Positions 1 to 10,109 of a DNA stretch of 64,000 nucleotides are shown in pieces. A program made the position numbers and the translations under genes. The stretch is taken from contig JAVTVY010018981.1 in NCBI GenBank assembly GCA_036873755.1, positions 1-64,000 of the forward strand, written 5' to 3'. Positions within the stretch are counted from its first letter, which is position 1. Each line of letters starts with the position of its first letter. The notes under the pieces are model-generated. The model was not told the DNA's origin. It made no database searches and was given only the letters and a program-made list of their open reading frames with translations. Source of the DNA: Hanleya hanleyi. Its lineage: Eukaryota > Mollusca > Polyplacophora > Lepidopleurida > Hanleyidae.

Positions 1-781
1 TTTGCTTTGAATGTGCCTGAGCATACTATCGCGACGAGAGAAGGTTCTCTGACAGAACGTACACGTACACGACATGTTCATCAGTCGACCAATACATATG
101 GACTGATGATGGACACATGTTCATTCCTATATTTACAGACTCTACCACCACCACACACACTACCACCAACTCCACCAACACCACCGCCACACACCACCAA
201 CACCACCACCAACGCCACCACCGGGCGTTGACGGGTGTCAACGCCTGGTGGTGGTGGTAGCCCCCGTGTGGCAGAGCTCTTGGATCGGAGCTCTCGGAGC
301 TCAAAGCTTGTGGAGCTCAGAGCTCGGAAATGACGTCATCGCAGGCATGCGCGTGTATCTGTGCTGCACCCGCACCCTGGTTTACCCTATTCCCTACGGT
401 CTATAGGGTATAGGGTGCAGCACAGGTACACGCGCATGCCTGCGATGACGTCATTTCCGAGCTCTGAGCTCCACAAGCTTTGAGCTCCGAGAGCTCCGAT
501 CCAAGAGCTCTGCCACACGGGGGCTACCACCACCACCGTCAACGCCCGGTAGTGGCGTTGGTGGTCGCGTTGGTGGTGGTGTTGGTGGTGTGTGGCGGTG
601 GTGTTGGTGGAGTTGGTGGTAGTGTGTGTGGTGGTGGTAGAGTCTGTTAATATAGGAATGAACATGTGTCCATAATCAGTCCATATGTATTGGTCGACTG
701 ATGAACATGTCGTGTACGTGTACGTTCTGTCAGAGAACCTTCTCTCGTCGCGATAGTCTGCTCAGACACATTCAACGCAAA
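1..781. repeat. Large palindrome with ~370-bp arms
   Basis: Bases 1-371 are the near-exact reverse complement of 412-781, with about 40 bp of spacer that itself contains small inverted repeats around a GGTATAGGG motif. The left arm runs off the window, so the full palindrome may be longer. Each arm holds, from the outer end inward, the coding start of a C2H2 zinc finger, a CAC/GTG-rich stretch (about 132-222 and 541-640), and a GAGCTC-rich block. The zinc-finger starts in the two arms face away from each other. A head-to-head dimer of one mobile element, or a long terminal inverted repeat, would both look like this. Confidence 0.9.
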
Positions 782-793
782 CACAACCAATAG
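701..793 (+). pseudogene. C2H2 zinc-finger ORF, N-terminal stub
   Basis: The ATG at 701 opens a 30-codon frame with one complete classical C2H2 finger (C-x-C-x2-C spacing, conserved Phe, then H-x4-H) and ends at a TAG at 791-793. The same frame continues 18 codons later into the ATPase start at 848, so only this stop and a short spacer separate the finger from the ATPase. The finger is mirrored on the minus strand at 1-82 within the left palindrome arm. The short length suggests a truncated copy of a longer zinc-finger gene like the one at 1445-1994. I cannot exclude that it is a functional micro-ORF or an N-terminal domain reached by stop readthrough. Confidence 0.6.
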
Positions 794-847
794 ACACAGC
801 CGAGTCCCGCTATAGGTCCAACAAGAGCAGTAGAGCATCCCTATACG

Positions 848-1294
848 ATGACGGTGAGCGGCCCTACGGCATGTGGAAAGACGTCCTGGGTGATGAAGTT
901 CTTAGAGGCAGGTGTGGCAACCCCAGCTCCGACACGTGGTGTTTGGTGTTATAGCCAATGGCAGTCCGCCTACGAAACTACAAGGTTACAGAATGTGAGC
1001 TTCGTCCCAGGGATTCCCCACGACATAAACGAACCGTATTACTTTGACCCCGAGCAGACCAACGTGGTAGTGCTAGATGATCTGATGAGTGCGGCCAAGG
1101 ACAATTCACACGTCGCCCAGACTACGACGGGATTTACGTCAGCAGTATGTCGACCTCGTGACCCATATGAAGTTGTTGGACAAGGACCCAGTCCATATGA
1201 AAATCGAAAGAACAGCGTCGATGTTGAAAACCTCGGGCATGAACTGCAAAGCGCCGTATGTCAGAGCAATAGCACAAAAGCAACATTTGTTTGA
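848..1294 (+). pseudogene. P-loop ATPase fragment, truncated (A32/packaging-like)
   Basis: The first ~85 residues form the N-terminal half of a P-loop ATPase. A Walker A motif GPTACGKTSW lies at residues 5-14 and a Walker B segment VVVLDDLM at about residues 74-81 (strand then two Asp). Upstream in-frame residues HPYT match the usual lead-in to this Walker A. The pattern resembles uncharacterised ATPases of the A32/FtsK-HerA-like viral packaging type that are often annotated in invertebrate genomes; this comes from memory of the family, not a search. After about position 1115 similarity stops: the expected sensor and arginine-finger part is missing, and the DNA instead encodes a zinc-finger-gene tail in another frame. 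The last ~60 residues of this frame are therefore probably out-of-frame read-through. Not functional as written. Confidence 0.65.
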
Positions 1295-1316
1295 ACGCAT
1301 CATTAAACGACGTTAA
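1095..1316 (+). pseudogene. Tail domain of the zinc-finger gene, fused to the ATPase fragment
   Basis: In the frame that ends at 1316 the sequence encodes a basic helical domain containing RRDLRQQY, a KLLDKDPVH-like motif, and a closing AIAQKQHLFERII segment. The same order (RK...Y, K-x-DP-x-H, helix with RK-x-L-F) appears in the second gene copy at 1624-1994 (IRKTAMPIYEQY, MKGDPTH, RMRKQLFQD). The two are homologous by pattern. The domain sits directly downstream of the Walker B motif of the ATPase with no finger of its own, so this copy arose by a deletion or recombination that joined ATPase N-terminus to zinc-finger-gene C-terminus. Start chosen by where the similarity begins, not by an ATG. 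Confidence 0.55.
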
Positions 1317-1444
1317 AGCGTTAAGAAAGTGTGTTAAAGCGTTGAGACGAGCGTTAAGGCGTAACAGTGGGCGTTGGCGGGCGTTACTATCTATGAAAGC
1401 GAGTGTATTCCCAAAACACGCACAGTCGACGTTCAACCGTCAAC

Positions 1445-1994
1445 ATGGCTTATACTTGTTCTGAGTGTGAACGCACGTTCACCAGACATTACGATATGAT
1501 GCGACACCAGAAAAATATACATGGGATTGAAGACGCCGAGAAGTCCGTTGAATCGGATGCTGATACAGAGATCGATGAGAGTGTATCGACTGATCCAAGA
1601 TTGTCGACAGTCTATCTACTGATATGGAGAGCTTGACCTCAGATAGTCAGCCTACATCCCATGAAAGTGAGGCAGAACCTACCTTCTGGGATCGTATTGT
1701 GACAGCAGCTATCAATACTCACGCTGAAGCGATCGAGGACGCGGAACGGGATAACTTACAACAGGCGTACACCGAAATGCGGCCCCGCATCAGGAAAACA
1801 GCCATGCCGATCTATGAACAGTATACCTTACTACCGCTTGAAATGAAAGGCGACCCCACGCACAGGTCCATCATGAAGACCAAGCGTCACTTGGAAGAGG
1901 CTATGGGGTCCTGGAAAATGCGATTAGAATGCGCAAACAACTGTTTCAGGATATGCTGCCCGACGAATATCCAGGCCTGACCGACGACGATTAG
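1445..1994 (+). pseudogene. C2H2 zinc-finger protein with acidic linker and basic tail domain, frameshifted
   Basis: The ATG at 1445 begins MAYTCSECERTF, a classical C2H2 finger (C-x2-C...H-x4-H) ending near codon 27. An acidic Ser/Asp/Glu linker follows, then a helical region beginning EPTFWDRIV, the DP-x-H motif, and a basic C-terminal helix. Three frames are needed: 1445 to about 1600, 1624 to about 1918, then a third frame reaching a TAG at 1992-1994 after a DEYPGL segment. At least two single-base indels therefore separate it from an intact protein of roughly 180 residues. The family recurs as uncharacterised proteins in invertebrate genomes next to the P-loop ATPase. DNA binding through the finger is inferred; function of the tail is unknown. 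Confidence 0.6.
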
Positions 1995-2440
1995 AACAAA
2001 CGGATGAGAGCGAACAGGGCCGAAGATGGGACTTTCTTAAGGACGGCTTCTGATTGGACAGGTGCAGCCGAGAATACATCTGACGGGCAAGAACGAATAT
2101 GGCCGGACCAAATGGCGGTCTCTGATTGGACAAGAGTATTCTTGAATTGTAAACATACCCAACGCGGCTCCCCCAGCGTGGGTATGTTATGATGGAGGGG
2201 AAAATAAACTATATGAAAAAAACTCGTTGTTGTTGTTGTTGTTCTCTCATCCTTGTTGTTGTTGTTCTTCTCTCATCTGTCTATATCATGGGTTCAAGGT
2301 GTTATACTAGGGCGTTAAGGCGGACGCTGACGGGCGTCACTGCATTTCCAATGAATTAGTGACAATTCCATGAAAATCAGAGCTTTTGGGCTAATTCAAC
2401 AGGGCGTTGAAGCGTTGAGCTTGGTGTTGGCGGACGTTGC
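1995..2440. other. 3' flank of the zinc-finger/ATPase element
   Basis: No gene seen. It holds a GTT microsatellite in two blocks (about 2223-2270) and clusters of a GGGCGTT/GCGTTRA motif at 2308-2340 and 2400-2440. The same motif is dense at 1297-1392 and appears in the palindrome arms (223-250 and 535-570), so it probably belongs to the element rather than to host DNA. Confidence 0.5.
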
Positions 2441-3510
2441 TCACAATTCCCTGTTTGCGCATGCGCAGAATGTAGGCAATGGCCGAGACACTAGTCCAGG
2501 CGGATGCCCCCTCACATAGGCTTCACATGGATACCTCACTCGACCCAATCGGCCCACTAGGGGCTCCCCTAGATCTCAAAACGTCTATTTTCATACACTT
2601 GGTCTACTGCTCATGCGCAGAATGACGTCAGTTCCACGTGTCACCCACCCCGTCGGATGCGCCTTCACGAATGCTTCACAGGGATACCTCATACGACTCC
2701 ATAGGACCCATAGTGGCCCATGTGGACCCCAAAACGTCTATTTCCATACCCTTTTCCCACAATTCCCGGTCTGCACATGCGTAGAATTTTGACAACGGCC
2801 GAGACACTAGCCCAGACGGATGCCCCCTCATGTGTGCTTCACATTGATACCTCATACGACTCCATAGGATCAATAGTGGCCCAAAACGTATATTTCCATA
2901 CACTTGGTCTACCGCGCATGCGCAGAATGACGATATTCCAACCGCAGACCCACCCCATCGGATGCCCCTTCACGAATGCTTCACATGGATACCTCACTCA
3001 ACTCCATCGGACCATTAGTGGCTGCCCTAGATCCCAAAACGTCTATTTGCATACCCTTTTCCCACAATTCCCTGTCTGCGCATGCGCAGAATGGTGACAA
3101 CGCCCGAGCCACTAGTCCAGTCAGATGCCCCCTCATGTGTGCTTCACATTGATACCTCATACGACTCCATCGGACCCATAGTGGCCCACCTCGACCCCAA
3201 AACGTCTATTTCCATACCCTTTGTCCACCGCGCATGCGCAGAATGATGCTATTTCAACCCCACACCCAGCCCATCAGATGGCCCTTCACGAATGCTTCAC
3301 TTTGATACCTCACTCGACTCAATCGGACCATTAGTGGCTCCCCTAGCTCCAAAACGTCTATTTCCATACCCTTGGTCCACCGCGCATTCGCAGAATGACG
3401 CTATTTCAACCCCACACCCAGTCCATCAGATGCCCCCTCACATAAGCTTCACAATGGTACCTCATACGACCCCATCGGATCATCCATACCCCATACAGGC
3501 ATTTTCTCGT
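2440..3510 (+). repeat. ~155-bp satellite with GCGCATGCGC palindromes
   Basis: Seven imperfect units start around the palindrome GCGCATGCGC (near 2456, 2612, 2773, 2913, 3077, 3230, 3384; spacing 140-164 bp). Each unit also carries a CCATCGGATGCCCC-like block, 'cttcacatgg/ttgatacctca', and 'cccaaaacgtctatttccatacc'. Two sub-types roughly alternate: one with CCCACAATTCCCTGTCTGCGCATGC, the other with a TTGGTCCACC lead-in. This implies a dimeric higher-order unit of about 310 bp. Two units have mutated palindromes (CACATGCGTA, GCGCATTCGC). Confidence 0.85.
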
Positions 3511-4042
3511 ATAGATTTAATATGCAAATGTTCGAATCAGGGAAGATAACCCGGCATTTGCCAAAAACCACAAAAGCGCATCAAGTGTTACCTTCCTTTT
3601 GCGTGGAGCTCTCTTGAGCTGGTGGCGCCCCCTGTCGGATGGCTTAGGGAAATCACGAGTTACCCCTCAAGTTTTAGTGCAAAGAGGTCAATATCACCAT
3701 TTTTCACGGGACTATACTACTAATGTATTACCAATAAAATCCAAGAAGGCATGTACTGAAAATATTAATGTAACACTCATGTACAAGAGAAAACCTCCAG
3801 GCATTTATTCTCGGGCGTAATCTGGATAGAGATGAAGATCGGGATGAAGATAGATAATCTGTATATGACATAGGCCAGCCATTTTTGATCTTTGTTTGAT
3901 CGCAGTCTGTAAAGAACTATAAACGTTATTTTGGCAGATAGTTAATTTGCAAATCAGTGTTCGCCAAGTTTAGTTCTGAAAAGAAGATTTAATGAGCCCA
4001 TAATCGCTATAGACCTGCAGACATATACTATGAAATTATTTA
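3511..4042. other. No gene recognised
   Basis: Unique-looking AT-rich sequence. The short open frames carry no domain I recognise. Confidence 0.5.
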
Positions 4043-4657
4043 CAGGGTGAGTAAAAAAAATCTCGACCTGCGGTTTTGTTCATTTATTCATATGAAGTTA
4101 CAATTTATTGTGTATATGAATATAACACATGGAAGGGTACTTCATCTCTCCATTATATTCAACCATGGTATGTTTCATTCGTGGAAGAAAATATACATAT
4201 ATTGTGTATATACCAGTGGCGCTCACGAAAGGAAAGTGTATTCTCTCCATAACGCAGAAATGGGTGAACACAGCAGTTGATGAAGAAACAGTAATGAGAC
4301 TCTTCACTTTTTATCTATTTTCAGATATTTTTCCAATGCCAAGTAACTACTCTTGGGAGAGAGTCTTAAAGGGCAACAGAGATACCCCACAACAGCTAAA
4401 CATGTGAAGTGTCTCATTCCTTGGTCTGTTTTCGTGCATTTTCACATAGCGTAGAGAATGCACTTTCTATCCATGAGCGTCATAGATATATACACATTAT
4501 CTGCATATTTTTGTCCATAAATAAAACATACAATGGGTGGATATAGCACAGAGAGGGAGTACCCTTCCTTGCGTTATATTAATATACACAATAAATTATA
4601 TCTCCAGATGAATAAATTAACGAAACCACAGGTGGACATTGTTTTTTAACTCACCCT
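4043..4657. mobile_element. MITE-like element, ~105-bp imperfect TIRs
   Basis: The left end CAGGGTGAGTAAAAAA and about 105 following bases match the reverse complement of 4553-4657 at roughly 80 percent by eye, including shared ATTTATTCAT and AATTTATTGTGTATAT blocks. The interior is AT-rich with no coding similarity. I see no clear target-site duplication, so the superfamily is open. Confidence 0.75.
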
Positions 4658-5224
4658 CTACTGACATGTACGCGCGGTGCAGGACCAGTTTGTCACACCG
4701 CCGTGCTAACTGCAGAACTATGCTTACGTTTGACAGTTCTGGGGTTGCAGACAATAGATTCCATTAGATACGTAACTGGAACATTTCTGACGTTATCAAT
4801 TTATTGGAAATTTTGTGATATATAATGGCCTATGACAGATGACAAGGTGTGTATACGACATATTATCAAGAGGGAATTTTCTGGAAATAACGACAAGGAC
4901 ACGCAAGATTCACGCTTCATGGTTTTTGACGAAGTGCGAGTGAAAATTGCTTGTATAACTTTTAATAACGTTCAATTATATCCACTAAAAGTTCAAGTAA
5001 ATATATTGTATCAACTTGGAAATTCAGCTTGCAATATTGTACTACCGCGAGCACTTCAAATTGTGTGTATACGCATCTTAATGTAGTCAGCATCCGGCCG
5101 AAATGGCATATTATTGAAAAAACACGGTAAAGAGCAACGTGGCGAGCTCGTTCGTTTGACAGAATGAACTCGGAACCCCTTTTTGGTGGCGATGCTTCCT
5201 GTGAGGAGATATAGAAGGCTATTC
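4658..5224. other. No gene recognised
   Basis: AT-rich sequence with an 84-codon open frame at 4832-5086 that shows no motif. I treat that frame as chance. Confidence 0.4.
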
Positions 5225-5745
5225 TTAACCCTACCAGGCCTGGGGGGGGGGGGGTTAAAATGCGCCCCCCCCCCCTACCAAACTTTCTGCGCTATCCTGA
5301 ACGACAAGCAATTGAGAGCTGACACTCCGTGACTTTATGACTTATCATAGTGGGGTCATTTTGAGCCTATTTGCGTAACCCCCCAAGGAGAGCATCATGG
5401 GTAAATTCAAGATGACGGCCGCATGGGGTACCAGAAAAGTGATGTTTTCCTCATTTTTCTTCAACATTTCTGCTTTTCCGCGATAAAAAGTGGACAAGAA
5501 CTATTTTATTTCACATCACATTAATATTTACTAATTTTTCATGCACTTTTTGCGGAGAAATGGCATAAATAAAAAAATCGGAAAATCTGACCGAAAAATC
5601 GACAAAAAAATGCCGGTTTGAAGATGACGTCACTGTGATGTCACCAACGCCGCCATCTTGATTTTTTTACATTTTCTGGCCAAGGGTATAGTGTGGTAAG
5701 TTTCAGCCCCCTAGCTCAAGGGGTAAGAAAAATAATTAGGGGGCT
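5225..5745 (+). repeat. Dispersed repeat family D1, copy 1
   Basis: Begins near AACCCTACCAGGCCTGGGG with a G-run/C-run hairpin (5244-5272) and ends near 'ccctagctcaaggggtaagaaaaataattaggggg'. Diverged copies lie at 45222-45570 (minus) and 62590-63030 (plus). Shared landmarks are 'aaaagtggacaa(g/a)aactattttatttcaca', 'gatgacgtcac', 'cgccatctt', 'attttctgg' and the AGCTCAAGGGGTAA end. No coding potential; probably a non-autonomous element, class unknown. Confidence 0.75.
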
Positions 5746-7185
5746 ATTACGATCAACGGTAATCAACGGTGATCACTGTTATATAAGATGTCCGAACACT
5801 TTTGTTTACATCAAATCTTAGCTCTTTAAACGTTTATAGTTTAGATGCATTTCGTCTTTGATATATTTGCTGTGACGGACATTAAACTGGGTTTACATAT
5901 TTTCCTCCAAACAAAAAATGCTGTCAGTTTAAATTAAGCGGAAATGCGCTATTTGCTGGAGATTATATAGTTGAAAACAAGCACAATGAATTTATCTCAG
6001 GTGACTACAACATGATCTATTGTCCAAAACAAGTCAAACCTAGAAATTTGGCACTAATGTGTTATTCATTGTCGCATCTGAATGTACATACTTCTCGCAT
6101 ATCAGCGTTTTGAAGAAATGGCTAGAGATGTCAGAAGTGATGGTCAGTTGCTAAGGGTACATGTGTTGATTTCAATGATGGACTGCTTCCATTTCTGACT
6201 TTAATACTTAGGACACTATTCCCGCTTGTTGAGTTTTAAGATTCATTGATGGTATTTCCTGATAGTGATGACCCAGTTAAATTTAACCTTAAAAACGATG
6301 AATTTACCACATTCCACTGAAATTATTAAGAGCGAATATGATTCTGATTTCTCGAGGTGTTATGAACGAACAGACGCAAGTTGATGATAAAATCGTATAA
6401 TCTCTTGACAACCTGTCTCGTTCTGGAATTTGTGATATTAGGGGCTTTGGAGTGGTTTTGTTTATGAAATAGTAAGTTTACTAACGGGCACTGCTACTAA
6501 GGTATGGGGCGTTCAAGGTTTTCATCATAAAGGTACTTGTCGACTCGTTGCTCTTCTGTTGTTAACACTTGTCCTGATAAACCCAGGTTCAGTAACTCGT
6601 GTAAGTGACAATTAAAAGAAGGTCTTAATATGATGTTAGAAAATGTTATGCGAGGAATTGCACCTAGAGTATTGTAGCTAAATCAGATACAAGAAAAATA
6701 TATAAGCGAGAAGTTCAGAAGCAGAAAAGTCTATATCATAAGTAGTATCATAGTTGTGAACCGGTTAAGAAACCTTACATCAAATACTTGGGCCTTAATC
6801 TGGTGGGAGCTAGACAAAATATCAATAGATATTTTCAAGAAGAATGTTAGTAAGTTGAATGAATTAGCATCACCCACTTATACAAATGAGAGTCTAGATT
6901 TTGACATTTATGTAACTATTTTGTTAACATGAACTTTCAGAAGAGGAAGTTCTTGCTGTGATTAAACCCATTAAAGGAATTGTAAACATTTAAAATATCA
7001 TCCTGCAAATGAAATTGCATATCAACAGTTCCTAAGAGTATCTTCTAGTCATCTTTCCGATTTTTTTCAACAGAGCAAAAAAGCTGTCAACATTTGGTAG
7101 GTGGCCCGTGATTTCTATTCCCCTCATTATACTTTTCGAGATTTCTCAATGTTACGACTTTTGTTCAATCAAATATGCAGCTATT
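5746..7185. other. No gene recognised
   Basis: AT-rich with scattered stops in all frames. A short EEEVLAVIKPIK-like run near 6940-6975 faintly recalls LINE reverse-transcriptase lead-ins but is too short to call. Confidence 0.3.
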
Positions 7186-7463
7186 TCAATTTCCACAGCC
7201 TTTACCAGTCACCAAACTGCAATCACAATGATTTGTACAGAGGGCAAGCCTCGGGTGACGAAACGTCCACCCGCAGAGTATCGCCATATACAGGCAACAA
7301 TCGAACGCAACATAACAAAGGTTGTGCAAAAAGATGCCGGCGTACTAACAAGAAGTCATATGACCCCACAGGCAAATGTGCCGACTGCTTATTTCTAAAA
7401 ACATCAAGAACTCAATTTTGATCCCTGTGAGGATTTTTACCTCAGCCACGCCTTTATTGAAGC
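7186..7463 (+). repeat. Dispersed repeat family D2, copy 1 (possibly once coding)
   Basis: Two blocks recur near 31 kb: block P ('gacgaaacgtccacccgcagag', 7226-7305) matches 31704-31800, and block Q ('ccacaggcaaatgtgccgac...ctgtgaggattt', 7316-7463) matches 30966-31115. Read in the plus frames, both copies share TKRPPAE, PQ-x-N-x2-TAYF and CEDF...HAF segments, so the ancestor may have encoded a protein. I do not recognise the family. Both copies are interrupted. Confidence 0.5.
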
Positions 7464-8559
7464 TGCTCATGCATCATGTTTAACATGCGAACAATTTTGC
7501 AATCGATCTTATCAACGCAAATGCACTATGTCTAACACGGATCATACTTTTGATACGGATGATTTTTTTTTATCATATTTGTACAGCATATCAAATGTAC
7601 TTAAGGTAGTCTGCTGGTGGTTTTGGACTTTGGCGGCCATTTTGCATGTTTTTCTCAGTAGGTTATCTCCCTTTCCTAGGTTAAGAGATATGGATTTCCT
7701 TCAAAAATGTTCTAGCCAAGAATTTTGCACAGAAACCTTCATTCAATTTGATAAATTTTGATAGACACTGTGGTTATCTTCAAACAGTCAGAAATATAAG
7801 AAAAAGTTAAATACTATTCATACGATTTTTTTTTCACGAATATGCTTCAAAACCAGGGCTATTCCCTGTGTCTTCTGGTTTATCAAATGGAGCATGGGTC
7901 AGTCGATTTAACAGTGTCTACAGCTAAAAAACGCACACCAGCCTACATTTTTTCTTTGTTTTTTTCTCATATTACACAATTATGAATGCAACAACACACA
8001 TTATTCAAAAAGTTAATTACTTTGGTTTATCACCAGCGGACATCCTTAAGCGGAATATCTCTTTAACCAGTCTACTAGGAAGAAGCAGCGTTTGAAGAAT
8101 GAAACATTTTGTAGGATTATTGCTGAAGCATTCAAGAAAATCCCTTTATTTTGTTAAGTTCTTGAATTATGTTATCAGTGATAACAGTTTTAACTTTATA
8201 TATATGTTTATATTTCTTTTTTCGGATTTAATAAGTTCAGCTCAAATGCTCACACAATGTATTGATGTTTGCTCTTATGCTCCCCCCTCCACGGCACCTT
8301 GAGCTCAATAAAATATCAGATTCAAGGTTACTAACTGGACCGACACCTGAGGAAACAGGTGTATATGCGCAAGCTCGTGTCCCATAATTCCAGTTATAGT
8401 CTCAAAACGTGTTCTGTTCCAGTCATTTTCCTAAGCTTCATAACGTAACCGAACCAACAATGCAGTTTATCATCATCACCTGTGAGTCCCATGTTAATGT
8501 CACATACGCATAACGGGAGTGATACACATAAATCGTCCCTTCGTATTTGTCGCAAATAG
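7464..8559. other. No gene recognised
   Basis: AT-rich sequence with poly-T runs. Nothing supported. Confidence 0.4.
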
Positions 8560-8707
8560 GTGATTTGAGCACAAATGTTATTTAAATAAACTATATTCTT
8601 ATTAAATGATTTCTGAGAGAGAAAGAATAAATTGGTCGTCAGCGTGATTCGAATCCACCACCCGGCTTATCGCCCCGATGCTCTATCGACTGAGCTATGA
8701 TGGCCCA
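8560..8707 (-). mobile_element. tRNA-derived SINE-like element
   Basis: On the minus strand 8706-8636 reads like a tRNA: an A-box-like TAGCTCAGTCGATAGAGCA and a B box GATTCGAATC, with a GAT (Ile-type) triplet in the anticodon position. The acceptor and anticodon stems do not pair well, so it is not a functional tRNA gene. The AT-rich stretch down to about 8560 is the likely SINE body. Confidence 0.5.
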
Positions 8708-9965
8708 TAGGTATTACACCCGTGGATAGTTCCTGTGACAACCAACCTTCATTTCATAAATCATTTCATATGTATATATGCTCAGTGGCGGGATATACGC
8801 CATACCAAAGATCATTTCTATATTTTTATGTACAATTCAACACTGGAATGCATAACGTTGCTATTCTATATATATTCTATTTTTTCGTATTTGTTAATTA
8901 TCGGTATAGGTAATTAATGATAACAGGTTTATGTATATGATAGAGGTCTTCAATGTACTGTATTTTGTTGGGGGTGACAGCAGTCAGAAAAGAGACCGGC
9001 CGATACGAAAGGCTGTCTTTAGAACATAGTACTGGTTCTGTATGTTCAAATTACATCGACATTAGAAAAGTTTAACTTATAGTTGCCCAATGTACCAGGA
9101 CGTTCGGTTCTCGCTCTATGAGCAGGTTATATATACGGTGATTCGTTCGGTCTTAGTCGAGCGTGAACTTCTAACTAGCCGTTACTTTTAGAATGTCAAA
9201 GGATGTTGAATGGTAATTCCATCGCGAAAATCCTCTTGTCGAGTAAAATTTATTTCCTGATGAAAGACACACAAAGGAACTGTCGCATTGATACTATATA
9301 CAATTGGATGACATTTAGAAAATGTATTTGTGCTTTCTAATGATCTGTAATTTCCGCTACAAGATATTAGACCACAGGCAAAACTGTAAATGATTAATAC
9401 CAACTCGTTTAGGTTATTTTATGATGAATAATCTATATATATATTATTCTGTTCTGGCTATTTAATGTATCTCTCATAAATCTGTATCAGATACGCGAAT
9501 AAAATTATTTCAAAATTACGGAACTGTTGCTATATTTTCATTGGTTGATTCTCGCGTATTTAACGCGATTTCTGAAGTTAACTCAATTTGAATGCGTCCT
9601 TATATAAAATGATTCATTTTTAAACGATTAGTTTTCGAGAAGTACAAATTGATCATTCAGTTGATTACTTATAGAGTGAAACAGACCTGCAACAAAATAA
9701 CGGCGCCCAGTTTTGGGAATATTATCCTGGATCTTTGTCTGTGGAAAACTTTTCAGTTGAATAAAGCTGGATAAAATGCGAAGGTAACACTTTGAACATC
9801 AACATCTCAGCAACCAGAATCTTATTTGGAAAACTGCTATTTTTATTGCCCAGTTCAAAACAACCATGCCAAATTTTCGAATCCTCATGATGAATATTTT
9901 TCAATAAATAACCGCTTTTCTTTATAAAACTGGAGAAATCAAGTAATGAAATTAAAGAGATAAAA
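8708..9965. other. No gene recognised
   Basis: AT-rich sequence without supported features. Confidence 0.4.
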
Positions 9966-10109
9966 AGATTAGAGACTACTGGGAGATAGTGCTGCTCCGC
10001 AAGATTAGAGACTACTGGGAGATAGTGCTGCTCCGCAAGATTAGAGACTACTGGGAGATAGTGCTGCTCCGCAAGATTAGAGACTACTGGGAGATAGTGC
10101 TGCTCCGCA
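9966..10109 (+). repeat. Perfect 36-bp minisatellite, 4 copies
   Basis: The 36-bp unit beginning AGATTAGAGACTACTGGGAG occurs four times in a row with no mismatch, giving exactly 144 bp. Because 36 is a multiple of three, the array keeps an open frame of a 12-residue repeat, but there is no other sign of coding. Confidence 0.95.

Noticed and set aside
6930..6980. LINE reverse-transcriptase fragment (EEEVLAVIKPIK)
   Set aside because: Only about a dozen residues, with no RT motif up- or downstream.
8636..8706. Functional tRNA-Ile gene on the minus strand
   Set aside because: Acceptor and anticodon stems do not pair, and position 33 is not T; treated as a SINE head.
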